Of a stretch of DNA of 64,000 nt, positions 37,074 to 46,394 are shown in pieces. The DNA is from Helicobacter fennelliae (GTDB lineage: Bacteria > Campylobacterota > Campylobacteria > Campylobacterales > Helicobacteraceae). The notes beneath the pieces are model-generated. The model was not told the origin of the DNA. It did not search any database and saw only the letters and a list, made by a program, of their open reading frames with translations. The translations under genes were made by a program, and so were the position numbers. Within the stretch, counting starts at the first letter, position 1. The number at the start of each line of letters is the position of its first letter. The stretch spans positions 372,001 to 436,000 of the forward strand of contig NZ_UGIB01000001.1 in assembly GCF_900451005.1 (NCBI RefSeq). The letters run 5' to 3'.

Positions 37074-38011
37074 TCGCGCTCCTTTTGAATATATGTGATT
37101 GTATCTTGAAGTGTGGCTATATTTGAGATGTTTAGGGTTGGCTTATCGCTAAGTCGTTTATTAAGCCCTTTTAGGACGCTATTATGCCCTAGCTCGATAT
37201 ACACATCAATGAGATTATCAATCGCCAAAATAGACTGCTTATATAGCACTGGGCTTGTGAGCTGCAAAGTCAGAAGATCTATGGCTTGTGTGGCTGTCCG
37301 ATATGGTTTTGTTGTCGCATTTGAGATGATAGGAAGGGCAAATTCTGATTGAAGCATCGGGCTAATGATGTGTTTAAATTCTCCACACATAGGCTCCAAT
37401 AAAGGACAATGGCTTGCTACTGACATCGGCAAAATGATTGTTTTTTTGGCGCCAAGCCCTTTGAGTAGAGATTCTGCTTGTGCTAAATCCGACTTTTTAC
37501 CTGCCAAAACCACTTGTCCATTGCCATTATAATTCGCACACCAGATGCTTTTGCCATCATTTTGAAGATTTTTGCATGCGCCCTCTAGCACAGAATCTTC
37601 TAATCCCATGACAGCCATCATTCCCGCATCTTTTCCTTGACAAACCGCACTCATAAGCTCGCCTCGCTTTTGAGTAAGCTTCATACCATCTTCAAACCCA
37701 ATCCCAAGAGCCACACATAGCGCGCTAATCTCTCCCAAAGAATGCCCCAAAGCAAGCTCTGCCAAAATAGGTGCTTCTTGCTGCAAAATACTATGGGCAA
37801 TCTGACTAACCAAAAAAATCGCTGGCTGCGTGAATTGGGTTTGATTGAGATTGTCATTTTCTTCAAACAAAAGCTTTTTGAAATCAATCCCAAGAGCATC
37901 ACTTGCATGCTCTATCATTTCTTTGGCGATCTCAAAGTTGTCGTAAAACTCCTGTCCCATTCCGATACCTTGCGATCCCTGCCCCGGAAAAATAAACGCA
38001 TATTTCATCAT
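37070..38011 (-). CDS. fabD: Malonyl-CoA:ACP transacylase FabD
   Basis: Loads malonyl groups onto ACP for fatty acid synthesis. The 313 residues show FPGQGSQGIGMG, the active-site Ser in LGHSLGEISALCVA, ICANYNGNGQVVLAG-like substrate region and the catalytic His in VASHCPLL. Size and motifs are normal. ATG overlap with mtnN indicates coupling. The gene is preceded by a 470-bp repeat-rich gap. Confidence 0.94.
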   Translation of the reverse strand: MMKYAFIFPGQGSQGIGMGQEFYDNFEIAKEMIEHASDALGIDFKKLLFEENDNLNQTQFTQPAIFLVSQIAHSILQQEAPILAELALGHSLGEISALCVALGIGFEDGMKLTQKRGELMSAVCQGKDAGMMAVMGLEDSVLEGACKNLQNDGKSIWCANYNGNGQVVLAGKKSDLAQAESLLKGLGAKKTIILPMSVASHCPLLEPMCGEFKHIISPMLQSEFALPIISNATTKPYRTATQAIDLLTLQLTSPVLYKQSILAIDNLIDVYIELGHNSVLKGLNKRLSDKPTLNISNIATLQDTITYIQKERE

Positions 38012-38164
38012 TTAAATCCTTAAAAAATTAAAATAAATGCTGATTGTAGCAATTTCTTTCTTAAATTTAAAAATTCTCAAAATTTCTTAGAATCCTAAGA
38101 TTGTGTTTTAGAGTCTTTGACTTAGAGGATCGACAAAACGACATAAAATCTAGAATCTATCGTT

Positions 38165-38260
38165 TTTGTCGTCATTACAAAGCCATTTAGGGCTGTGGCA
38201 ATCTATTTTGACTAGATTGCTTCGTCCTATCGTCCTCGCAATGACAAACCTGCCCCTCAA
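38165..38260. repeat. REP-like palindrome pair in the fabD-methyltransferase gap
   Basis: Two linked units: GTCGTCATTACAAAGCCATT followed by TAGGGCTGTGGCAATCTA, then TAGATTGCTTCGTCCTATCG followed by TCCTCGCAATGACAAAC. The gap 38012-38483 also holds a copy of the third repeat family at 38347-38386 (minus) and AGAATCTA-type octamers. No gene is visible in it. Confidence 0.65.
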
Positions 38261-38346
38261 TTGCGAGCAAAATTTTCAAATTTTGCGTGGCAATCCATAA
38301 AATCCACTTTAGATTCTACACAAACACAAAAAGAGTGTTGGGGCTT

Positions 38347-38386
38347 TGCAAGGCGAGCAAATGAGTCGCTACTTTTTGTGCGTTGC
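38347..38386 (-). repeat. Third dispersed repeat family, copy 2
   Basis: On plus, TGCAAGGCGAGCAAATGAGT then CGCTACTTTTTGTGCGTTGC; the complement matches 21741-21780 with few changes. Confidence 0.6.
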
Positions 38387-38483
38387 AATGAGATAGCCAA
38401 CGCAATCCGCAAAATTTACCCAAAAGCTAGAATCTTTTATGCTTTCTTTTATGCTTTATATTTTTACTTTGTATGTTTATATC

Positions 38484-39477
38484 TTAAACCACCTCATACA
38501 CAGCTACAACCGTATGTCCATTTGCATTTTTGGGGATTTTTATAAAAGGCTTGACACACTTGCTTAATTTATTGACAACTTTTCGATAGATTCCGACATC
38601 AAGAAGTGATTTTTCACCAAGAAGTAAATGCGCTAACATTGTGCTTTTGTAAAAATCATAATGTTCTTTTTGGATAGGTTCATGATAGAGTGTGATAAGC
38701 TTGAGTGAGAAAATTTTTGCGATATTTTGCAAAGTTGTATCGCTAAATCGCGAAATATGATGAGGAGGCATATTTAAGATACCATTGGTAACATAATGCA
38801 AAAATGAATCTTCACTTGGAACTGCAATAATAAGCAAACTAGAATCTATTTGCCCCCCCCCCCCCGACAATATCGCTATTTGAGGTAGAATCTGAAGTGG
38901 AATCTGATAAAGACTTAAGCACCTTAATTTGTGAAGCAATAAAACTATGCGGATCGCTCACATGTTCTAATACCTGAAAACTGCAAGCGACATCAAATTT
39001 CTCTTTCTGACTTTTTTTTATATATCGCAAAGCCAAATCTTCAATGCTTATGTTTTGTATGTTGATGCCATTTTTTGCTGCCATAGTTTTTGCTTCAGTG
39101 CTAAATTCTAGTCCTGTGTAAGTAGCTGATTGTGGAATATATTTGGCAAACGCCCCCTTACCACAACCAACTTCAAGCACAGAGGCATTTTCTTTGATAA
39201 AATCTTTGGCAAAGCTGTATTCGTTTTTCTCATCAAAATAATACCAATCAAGCTGATTGAGAGCATTATAAAAATCATTATCACCAGTTGGAATACTTCC
39301 ATCAAGACAAGCAAAAAATCGCAAATCGCAATCTTGACAATGCATATATGCCAAATCAGTATGCAAAAGTCGCTCTATATCAATCCCAAAATTCTTACGA
39401 TAAAGAGAACTTAAAGTTGCCTTGCTAATGCTTTGAATATCCACAATTTGCGAGCTATGACATAATATACAATGCAT
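38484..39477 (-). CDS. Class I SAM-dependent methyltransferase with N-terminal zinc ribbon, phase-variable, out of frame here
   Basis: The first frame (from 39477) opens with a zinc-ribbon-like CILCHS and CQDCDLRFFA (two CxxC). The SAM-binding motif VLEVGCGKGAFAKYI and a FQVLEHVSDP motif follow, as in methyltransferases of sugars or small acceptors in surface-glycan clusters. It stops just after a run of 13 G (38853-38865). At 12 G the frame continues as VGGGGQIDSSLLIIAVPSED into the final strand and a helical C-terminal region (to 38484), giving 330 residues. A short Ser/Asp-Thr stretch (SDSTSDSTSNSD) precedes the run. The acceptor is unknown. It lies alone between repeat-rich gaps. Confidence 0.8.
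38853..38865 (-). repeat. Poly-G tract (13 G on coding strand) in the methyltransferase gene
   Basis: TCAAATAGCGATATTGTC then G13 then CAAATAG. With 13 G the frame ends at GGGGANRF; with 12 it stays open. The left flank is nearly the same as in the GT8 tract. Confidence 0.85.
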
Positions 39478-39628
39478 ATTTTTCCTTTATGGTGTGATAA
39501 AAGCAAAATTATAACCAAAAATCTTATTGTTCTGTTATTACTTCTGTGTTGTCAAGCTTGAGTGGTATTGCACGTAGCCTATGCAACCTAATGTTGTTAA
39601 TTTTAGATTTAGTAGAAAGAGTAAATAA

Positions 39629-39719
39629 TGGCGGACAGGGAGGGATTCGAACCCTCGGTAACCTTGCGGCTACGCGTCCTTAGCAGGGACGTGGTTTCAG
39701 CCAACTCACCCACCGGTCC
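39629..39719 (-). tRNA. serX: tRNA-Ser (anticodon GCU), CCA encoded
   Basis: A class II tRNA: acceptor arm 5'-GGACCGG pairing with CCTGTCC (one C-T mismatch), D arm with GGCTGA, anticodon loop CTGCTAA (anticodon GCU, reading AGC/AGU), a long variable arm around TAGCCGCAAGGTTA, T arm GGGTTCGAATCCC and a genomic CCA. The gap 39478-40238 otherwise holds REP-like units and one hairpin element. Confidence 0.95.
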
Positions 39720-39878
39720 AAAGTGTAATCTTTAAGCTATCTAAAGAATTGAATAAAAAGAATAATAAAATTTGGATTCTAAAATAAATTCAATAAAACA
39801 AACCTTAATTTTGTGTTTATTTATAGAGGATTTCTTTACGCTCGTTTGTGTTTGTGTAGAATCTAAAGTGGATTTTAT

Positions 39879-40006
39879 GGATTGCCACGCAGTTTTACAA
39901 CTGCTCGCAATGACGGGGCAGGTTTGTCATTGCAAGGACGATAGGACGAAGCAATCCAGTCAAAATGGATTGCCACGACTTCCTAGCGAAAGCCTCGCAA
40001 TGACGA
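39879..40006. repeat. Three REP-like palindromes in tandem
   Basis: Units at 39879-39915 (GGATTGCCACGCAGTTTTAC to GCAATGACG), 39926-39959 (GTCATTGCAAGGACGATAGG to GCAATCCA) and 39967-40006 (GGATTGCCACGACTTCCTAG to GCAATGACG), alternating in orientation. A partial hairpin-element end (TATAGAGGATTTCTTTACGC) precedes them near 39822. Confidence 0.7.
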
Positions 40007-40044
40007 TAAAAAAAATAATATAGAATCTAATTTCCATAGATTCT

Positions 40045-40192
40045 AAATCCTCTCTTTTTTGCATATTTCAGGGAGTTTGAAATTTTTAGCCTACAAACCT
40101 ACAATGAACGCTTAATGTTACACTTTTGTGTTTTTGCTTGTCTAAAAATTTCTACACAACCCTGACTAAATCTGCCTAAAAATAGAGGATTT
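40045..40192 (+). repeat. MITE-like hairpin element, copy E
   Basis: AAATCCTCTCTTTTTTGCAT at the left and AAAAATAGAGGATTT at the right. The two arms of about 50 bases, including GAAATTTTTAGCC and TCTAAAAATTTC, are inverted repeats around a loop with AATGAACGCTTAATG. It lies between tRNA-Ser and the 3' end of dapE. Confidence 0.7.
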
Positions 40193-40238
40193 CTTAACGC
40201 CCCTTTGTGTTTTCATGGATTCTAGAATCCAGATTCTA

Positions 40239-41393
40239 TCATCTATATTTTGCACTCAGCTGCCTCAAAAGCTCCATAAAAACTTCATAAAGCCCTTCGA
40301 CTTCTTTGATTTTGACGCGCTCATCAATACTATGGATTCTGTCATTACACACGCCAAATTCCGCGACTGCGATGTTGTATCCTGCGCAAAATCTCGCATC
40401 GCTTGTCCCACCACTTGTGCTTAAAGTAGGCATTGTGCCACAGATATTTTGGATACTTTGGCTTAGGGCTTGTATAAGTGGAGATTGTCTTTGTGTGAGA
40501 AATGGCTTTGAGCTTTGATTGAGTGTAAGCTCGCATACAATCTTAGGCTCATTGCGCTTGATTTTATCAATCACCCCCGCAAAATAATGCTCCACATTTT
40601 CTAGTGTTGTATTTGGAGAATTGCGGATATTAAACATTATTTTAAGCTCATTTGGCGTTACATTCACAACCTCCATTCCACCGCGCATATCTGTAATCAC
40701 AATCTTTGAGGGCGCGAAATTTTCATCTCCAGAATCTAGCTTTACTCCTGCTATCTCGCCCAAAACTCCGCCAAGTGCTTCGGTAGGATTGATACATTTT
40801 TGTGGATACGCGACATGCCCTTGTTTGCCTAGAATCTTTAGCACACCATTGATTGAACCTCGCCTGCCGATTTTTATCATATCGCCTAGATTCTGCACGC
40901 AAGTAGGCTCTGCGACAAGTGCCATATCAGGAAGTAAGCAAAGCTCGCTCAATCGCTCTAATACAATGCGCGTGCCATAAATGCCTGCGCCCTCCTCATC
41001 GCTTGTAAGCAAGATAGAAAGCGTTGGCAAGGGAAGTGATTGGGCTTTACTTTGAGCCAAAAAATCTTTGAGCGCACAGACAAAAGCACTCACACCGCTT
41101 TTCATATCTTGTGCGCCTCTGCCATAGATATAGCCATCTTGAATAAGCCCGCTAAATGCCTCTACACTCCAGCCTTCGCCCGGTGGCACGACATCAATAT
41201 GCCCCATAAAGCAAAAATGCTTATCAAGCGCGCCTTTTTTGTATGCGAAAAGATTTTGGACGCCATGATCGCTAATGTGTATAAATTCAAAGTCATTGAG
41301 ATATGATTGTATCAATTCATAGATTCCGCATTCTTTGGGCGTTATGGTTGGGTATTGTATGAGTTTTTGAAGGAGAGAGGCACATTCTTTCAT
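40239..41393 (-). CDS. dapE: Succinyl-diaminopimelate desuccinylase
   Basis: Zinc amidohydrolase of the lysine/diaminopimelate pathway. M20-family motifs: FMGHIDVVPPGEGW with the first metal His and Asp, YGRGAQDMKSG, LLTSDEEGAGIYGTR with the catalytic Glu, the dimerisation domain, and a C-terminal LSTSGGTSDARF plus EFGVCNDRIHSIDERVKIKE with the last ligand. At 384 residues it has the normal length. It lies 9 bp downstream of mnmG on the same strand. Confidence 0.93.
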   Translation of the reverse strand: MKECASLLQKLIQYPTITPKECGIYELIQSYLNDFEFIHISDHGVQNLFAYKKGALDKHFCFMGHIDVVPPGEGWSVEAFSGLIQDGYIYGRGAQDMKSGVSAFVCALKDFLAQSKAQSLPLPTLSILLTSDEEGAGIYGTRIVLERLSELCLLPDMALVAEPTCVQNLGDMIKIGRRGSINGVLKILGKQGHVAYPQKCINPTEALGGVLGEIAGVKLDSGDENFAPSKIVITDMRGGMEVVNVTPNELKIMFNIRNSPNTTLENVEHYFAGVIDKIKRNEPKIVCELTLNQSSKPFLTQRQSPLIQALSQSIQNICGTMPTLSTSGGTSDARFCAGYNIAVAEFGVCNDRIHSIDERVKIKEVEGLYEVFMELLRQLSAKYR

Positions 41394-41402
41394 AGCTTAT
41401 TC

Positions 41403-43388
41403 CTATCGCTCTAGTTTTTGGGATTTACGCAAATGGATATACAAATGTATCACATCAATGCTTGCTGGCGTTATGCCACTGATTTGCGAAGCTTCAAAAA
41501 GCGTGCTTGGGCGATGAGTGCTAAGCTTTTCTATAACCTCCAAAGAAAGCCCCGAGATTCCGCTATATATGAAGTCTTCAGGGATTTTGACTTGGAGCAT
41601 GGTGTGCATATTTTGGATTGAGTTTTGTTGTTTTTTGATATAGCTATGGTATTTAGATTCTATGTGGATTTGCTCTAATACCCTTTGGCTCATATTTGCA
41701 AAATCTGGAATCGCGCTAGAATCCTTTGAGTCTTTCACATCTTTTAAAGCTTGAGAATCTTTATATTGAGATAAAAAATCCTGCAAGGTTTTGAAATCTT
41801 TTGTGCTAAATTCATCGCGCCCGACAATAAGCAACATCGGCGATTTGTCATTGAGCAGGCTTTGGTGTATGGATTCCAAAAACGCATTTGTGGGTTTATT
41901 TGGCGTGAGGAAATGGGTTTGCAAAAATTCAAGTGATTGTTTTATATCGCACATATCTTGCTTAAACAGCCTGTAATGCGACTCTTCAATGGTATGCAGA
42001 GCTTTTGCGTATTTAAGCATTCGAAAAATCGCATTATCCTCGCGCAAAAGCAATCGATACTCAGCTCGCGAGGTAAATACGCGATATGGCTCTTGTGTGC
42101 CTTTGGTAACCAAATCATCAATCATTACGCCAATATACCCCTCATCGCGCGATAACACCAAAGATTCTAAGCCAAAGTCAAATCGAGCAGAATCTATCTC
42201 TTGCAAGCTCAAAGTCGCATTGATTCCAGCCATAAGCCCAAGTGCGCCGGCTTCCTCATAGCCTGTTGTGCCATTAATCTGCCCGGCAAGATAGAGGTTT
42301 TTTATTTTTTTGGTCTCAAGCGTGTGATATAGCTCGGTTGGATCGACATAATCGTATTCTATCGCATAGCCATATCGCGTGATTTTGGCGTGCTCTAATC
42401 CGCGAATTGAAGCGATCACTTTTTCTTGAATATCCACAGGCAAAGAAGTCGAAAGCCCGTTTATGTAGTATTCTACGCAGTCTTTTGTCTGTGGCTCTAA
42501 AAACAGCTGATGACTTGACTTTTCTGAAAAGCGATTGACTTTGTCCTCAATGCTAGGGCAATAGCGCGGTCCTACGCCTTGAATCTGCCCTGTAAAAAGT
42601 GGCGCACGATGAAAATTATCGCGGATAAAAGTATGTGTGCGCTCATTTGTGTGCGTGACAAAGCAAGGCAGTTGGGTTGGCTTAAAGTTATTTGCAAAGC
42701 CTGTGTGGTAGCTAAAATAAGGCGGATTGCTATCGCCATTATGCTGCTCTAAAATCCCAAAATCAATACTTCGCCCATCAATCCTTGGGCAAGTGCCGGT
42801 TTTTAGCCTACCCATTTTGAGTCCTAAACTCGCAAGCGATGTGCTTAAATCATAGCTCGCACTCTCGCCAAATCGCCCATTTGGAATCTGATTTTCCCCG
42901 ATATGCACTAATCCCTTAAGAAATGTGCCTGTTGTGATGATTATTTTGTGTGCAGTGTAGGTTTTGTTGATATTTGTGCGAATGCCTATGGCTTTTGTTT
43001 GCGACTCATCAAGCAGAATCTGCGTTGCCATTTCTTGCGAGATACTAAGGTTTGGGGTATTGAGCGCGAGATTGCGTGCATAGATTCTGTATGCGTCCAT
43101 ATCGATTTGTGCGCGCGTGCCTCGCACGGCAGGTCCTTTTGAGGCATTGAGTGTGCGGTATTGGATTCCGCAATGATCGGTGATAATCCCCATAACTCCG
43201 CCCAATGCGTCTATTTCTTTGACTAAATGCCCCTTACCAAGTCCGCCTATGGCTGGATTACAGCTTGCAAGTGCGATATTTTCTACCAAAAGCGTTAGCA
43301 AATGCACTTTTGCGCCCATTTTAGCAACAATGCACGCCGCTTCAAGCCCTGCATGCCCGCCACCTACGACAATCACATCAAAATCCAT
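41403..43388 (-). CDS. mnmG: tRNA uridine-5-carboxymethylaminomethyl modification enzyme MnmG (GidA)
   Basis: FAD protein that with MnmE modifies U34 of tRNAs. An N-terminal dinucleotide fold [16 protein letters not shown] is followed by the MnmG signatures [62 protein letters not shown] and the second family box [27 protein letters not shown] and the C-terminal [13 protein letters not shown] are also present. At 661 residues it is slightly longer than E. coli MnmG. An inserted [15 protein letters not shown] stretch lies in the C-terminal region. It is followed by dapE. Confidence 0.95.
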   Translation of the reverse strand: MDFDVIVVGGGHAGLEAACIVAKMGAKVHLLTLLVENIALASCNPAIGGLGKGHLVKEIDALGGVMGIITDHCGIQYRTLNASKGPAVRGTRAQIDMDAYRIYARNLALNTPNLSISQEMATQILLDESQTKAIGIRTNINKTYTAHKIIITTGTFLKGLVHIGENQIPNGRFGESASYDLSTSLASLGLKMGRLKTGTCPRIDGRSIDFGILEQHNGDSNPPYFSYHTGFANNFKPTQLPCFVTHTNERTHTFIRDNFHRAPLFTGQIQGVGPRYCPSIEDKVNRFSEKSSHQLFLEPQTKDCVEYYINGLSTSLPVDIQEKVIASIRGLEHAKITRYGYAIEYDYVDPTELYHTLETKKIKNLYLAGQINGTTGYEEAGALGLMAGINATLSLQEIDSARFDFGLESLVLSRDEGYIGVMIDDLVTKGTQEPYRVFTSRAEYRLLLREDNAIFRMLKYAKALHTIEESHYRLFKQDMCDIKQSLEFLQTHFLTPNKPTNAFLESIHQSLLNDKSPMLLIVGRDEFSTKDFKTLQDFLSQYKDSQALKDVKDSKDSSAIPDFANMSQRVLEQIHIESKYHSYIKKQQNSIQNMHTMLQVKIPEDFIYSGISGLSLEVIEKLSTHRPSTLFEASQISGITPASIDVIHLYIHLRKSQKLER

Positions 43389-43622
43389 TTGTATTCCTTA
43401 ATCTTAATATTTTATAGTTGATTATGTTTATTTGTTTGGCAACTTTAAAAAACTTCAAAAATGAAATATTACAACATTTTGCAAAATCTAACCCAAAATC
43501 TAAAACCGCAAAAAGCAAAACATAATCTCACATAATCTTTGCGCTAGATTGTGTAATTTACAAAATATAGATAGAATTGCGCCTAGCTGTTTTTGCAGTC
43601 AAATCATAAATTTGGAGACATA

Positions 43623-44474
43623 ATGAAAAAGCAATTAGTAAGCGTTGTTCTTGCAGGAATTTTGAGTGTTGGTTTTGTAAGCTTTGTGGAAGCAAAGGTT
43701 TTGGCAGTTGTTGATGGAGTCGAGATCACAGAAGATGTATTTGATGAGATCAGAACGCAAAATCCCGGGTTTGACTTTAGCAAACTTCCAAGCGCACAGC
43801 AAAAAGAATTAGTCGATCAAGCTATCAATAATGTGCTTATCGCCAAAGAAGCGCAAAAAAACAAGCTTGATTCTACAAAAGAATTTCAAGATGCATATAG
43901 CAAAATCACAAAAAGCATAAAAGAAAGACTGCTTATCCAAGCATGGGCGCAAACTGAAATCCGCACAATCGCACAAAAGACAAACATTACAGAGCAAGAC
44001 GCAAGGGCGTATTTTGATTCTCATAAAGCAGAATTTGACAAAGAAAATATCCATGCGCGCCATATCGTCGTAAAAACAGAAGCAGAAGCGCAAAAGATTA
44101 TCGATGAGCTTAATAAAACCCCAAAAGGCAATGTCGAGAAAAAATTTATCGAGCTAGCTAATAAACAAACTATCGATCCAGCCAATAAACAAGCTCAAAA
44201 TGGTGGTGATTTGGGCGCATTTGAAAGAGGCAATATGGTTAAACCATTTTCTGATGCGGCATTTAGTATGAATAATGGCACATATTCAAAAACGCCTGTA
44301 AAGACAGACTTTGGGTATCACATTATCTATGTAATCAAAAAAGCAAATGCCTATGACTTCGATCAAATCAAACAACCCCTTATGAATATGCTAGGAGAGC
44401 AAAAAGTCCAGCAAGAAATGAAGCAAAAAGTCGATGATTTGCGTAAAAAAGCAAATATCAAACTCTCAATCTAA
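43623..44474 (+). CDS. Periplasmic parvulin-type peptidyl-prolyl isomerase (PEB4/HP0175-like)
   Basis: A signal peptide (MKKQLVSVVLAGILSVGFVSFVEA) precedes an N-terminal helical chaperone domain (about 27-130) and a rotamase domain with HARHIVVKTEAEAQKIIDEL, GGDLGAFERGNMVKPFSDAAF and KTDFGYHIIYV. The C-terminal helix returns to the chaperone domain, as in SurA-like proteins. It is the homologue of Campylobacter PEB4 and H. pylori HP0175, an outer membrane protein folding factor. ATG 43623 follows a GGAGA site; an upstream ATG at 43593 in frame is unlikely because it precedes the signal peptide. fba starts 11 bp downstream, as in H. pylori. Confidence 0.92.
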   Translation: MKKQLVSVVLAGILSVGFVSFVEAKVLAVVDGVEITEDVFDEIRTQNPGFDFSKLPSAQQKELVDQAINNVLIAKEAQKNKLDSTKEFQDAYSKITKSIKERLLIQAWAQTEIRTIAQKTNITEQDARAYFDSHKAEFDKENIHARHIVVKTEAEAQKIIDELNKTPKGNVEKKFIELANKQTIDPANKQAQNGGDLGAFERGNMVKPFSDAAFSMNNGTYSKTPVKTDFGYHIIYVIKKANAYDFDQIKQPLMNMLGEQKVQQEMKQKVDDLRKKANIKLSI

Positions 44475-44485
44475 GGAGGTCTGCG

Positions 44486-45409
44486 ATGTTGGTGAGTGGA
44501 AATGAGATTCTGCAAAAGGCTCATAAAGAGCATTATGGTGTAGGGGCGTTTAATTTTGTAAATTTTGAAATGCTCAATGCAATTTTTAGCGCAGCAGATG
44601 AAGCGAAATCACCTATCATCGCGCAAACAAGTGAGGGAGCGATCAAATATTTAGGCATCGATATGATAAAAGCGATGATTGATGTGATGGCAAAACGTTA
44701 TCCTCACATTCCTGTGGCACTTCATCTTGACCATGGCACAAGCTTTGAGTCCTGCAAAAAAGCCATAGATTCTGGTTACACATCAGTGATGATTGATGCT
44801 TCTCATCATTGCTTTGAGGAAAATCTAGCACTAACTTCACAAGTCGTAGAATACGCTCATAGCAAAGGCGTAAGCGTGGAAGCGGAGCTTGGGCGACTTA
44901 TGGGGATTGAGGATAATATTTCAGTTGATGAAAAAGATGCGGTGCTTGTCAATCCTGAAGAAGCGCAAGAATTTGTCGCCAAAAGCAAGGTTGATTATCT
45001 CGCGCCTGCGATTGGCACAAGCCATGGCGCGTTTAAATTCAAAGGTGAGCCAAAGCTTGATTTTGAGCGATTACAAGAAGTCAAACATAGGACAAATATT
45101 CCGCTTGTTTTGCATGGTGCAAGTGCGATTCCAGATTATGTCCGCGATGCTTTTCTCTCCACAGGTGGCGATCTCAAAGGTAGCAAGGGCGTGCCTTTTG
45201 AATTCCTCAAAGAAGCTGTAAGAGGCGGGATAAATAAAGTCAATACTGATACAGATTTGAGAATCGCGTTTATGGCAGAGGTGCGAAAAGTCGCAAATAA
45301 CGATCCAACACAATTTGACTTACGCAAGTTTTTTACTCCAGCAATGGAAGCGATGAAAAAGGTGATGGTTGAGAGAATGCAGATTTTAGGAAGCGCTGGG
45401 AAAATATAG
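44486..45409 (+). CDS. fba: Fructose-1,6-bisphosphate aldolase, class II
   Basis: Zinc aldolase of glycolysis/gluconeogenesis. Metal and substrate motifs: VALHLDHGTSFESC with the zinc His, SVEAELGRLMGIED, APAIGTSHGAFKF with the second His, and PLVLHGASAIPDYV with the third. Length 307 is that of the H. pylori enzyme. It has a strong AAGGAGG site, lies 11 bp after the PPIase gene and is followed by an intrinsic-terminator-like hairpin at 45412. Confidence 0.95.
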   Translation: MLVSGNEILQKAHKEHYGVGAFNFVNFEMLNAIFSAADEAKSPIIAQTSEGAIKYLGIDMIKAMIDVMAKRYPHIPVALHLDHGTSFESCKKAIDSGYTSVMIDASHHCFEENLALTSQVVEYAHSKGVSVEAELGRLMGIEDNISVDEKDAVLVNPEEAQEFVAKSKVDYLAPAIGTSHGAFKFKGEPKLDFERLQEVKHRTNIPLVLHGASAIPDYVRDAFLSTGGDLKGSKGVPFEFLKEAVRGGINKVNTDTDLRIAFMAEVRKVANNDPTQFDLRKFFTPAMEAMKKVMVERMQILGSAGKI

Positions 45410-45411
45410 GC

Positions 45412-45446
45412 AGAATCTAGAATCTAAAAATCTAGATTCTATTTTG
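45412..45446 (+). terminator. Putative terminator after fba
   Basis: AGAATCTAGA (45412-45421) and TCTAGATTCT (45431-45440) form a perfect 10-bp stem with a 9-base loop, followed by ATTTTGTT. The stem is again built from the AGAATCTA octamer. Confidence 0.55.
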
Positions 45447-45632
45447 TTATATCTTAAGACTTACTAGAGCAATCCAATAAATCCAAAATCTGTTTGAGAT
45501 TCTGGATTTATTTTATCGCTATTGCAAGCAGGGCAAGCCTTGTAGCAATAAAATCCCTAATTTATTCCTGTTTTGTCTGTTTTAATGGCAGACTCGCAGA
45601 ATCTAAATCCAAACCAAAATAAAGGAGCAAAA

Positions 45633-46196
45633 ATGGCAATCGGAATGAGTGAGCTCAAAAAAGGGCTCAAAATCGAAGTTGATGGGATTCCTTACAAAAT
45701 CGTTGAGTATCAGCATGTTAAGCCCGGCAAAGGTGCGGCATTTGTGCGCGCAAAAATCAAATCCTTTCTTGATGGCAAGGTGATCGAAAAAACTTTCCAC
45801 GCAGGTGATAAATGCGAAGAGCCAAATATCTTAGAAAAACCTATGCAATATTTGTATTTTGATGGGAGTTATTATCAGTTTATGGATCCAGAATCCTACG
45901 AGCAGATCGCACTCACGCAAGATCAAGTCGGAGACGCGAGCAAATGGATGCTTGATGGCGCGTCTATGCAGGTGCTTTTTTATAATCAAAAGGCAATTTC
46001 TGTAACGCCACCACAAATTGTCGAGCTCAAAATCACTGAAACACCGCCAAACTTCAAAGGCGATACTTCAAGTGCGGGCAAAAAGCCTGCCACGCTTGAG
46101 ACAGGCGCGGTCGTGCAGATTCCATTTCATGTGCTAGAGGGTGAGGTGATCCGCGTGAATACTGAGACGGGGGATTATGTTGAGAAGGTGAAGTAG
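45633..46196 (+). CDS. efp: Translation elongation factor P
   Basis: Rescues ribosomes stalled at proline runs. The 187 residues have the N-terminal KOW-like domain with the modification loop [21 protein letters not shown] cut here as [10 protein letters not shown] (Lys at the tip), and two OB domains ([41 protein letters not shown] split here as [12 protein letters not shown]). A frame is open from 45573, but ATG 45633 follows AAAGGAG and begins the usual [15 protein letters not shown]. PPIase-fba-efp is the H. pylori HP0175-HP0177 order. Confidence 0.95.
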   Translation: MAIGMSELKKGLKIEVDGIPYKIVEYQHVKPGKGAAFVRAKIKSFLDGKVIEKTFHAGDKCEEPNILEKPMQYLYFDGSYYQFMDPESYEQIALTQDQVGDASKWMLDGASMQVLFYNQKAISVTPPQIVELKITETPPNFKGDTSSAGKKPATLETGAVVQIPFHVLEGEVIRVNTETGDYVEKVK

Positions 46197-46212
46197 ATTT
46201 TAATCTACTTTT
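46191..46212 (+). terminator. Weak terminator overlapping the efp stop codon
   Basis: AAGTAGAT and ATCTACTT form an 8-bp stem with a TTTA loop, ending in TTTT. The efp TAG stop lies in the left arm. Confidence 0.5.
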
Positions 46213-46394
46213 ACATAGAATCTAAATTCTAGCTTTTAAGCGATTTGAGCTGCGAGTTTGTTTTTCGTTTCGTCGATAGGCGACTAGCCTTATCTCCTTT
46301 CTCAAAATTTCACAATTTATCAAGCCCTTGCAAACTCATCTTAAAATCTAGAATTTTTTACACGCTCTTTTTGTTTTCATAGAATCTATCTTTG

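Noticed and set aside
38261-38545. Reading frame of 94 residues upstream of the methyltransferase
   Set aside because: It overlaps repeat sequence, with no ribosome binding site or family match.
39879-40006. CRISPR array
   Set aside because: Units are palindromic, differ in inner sequence, alternate in orientation and have no regular spacers; no cas gene is near.
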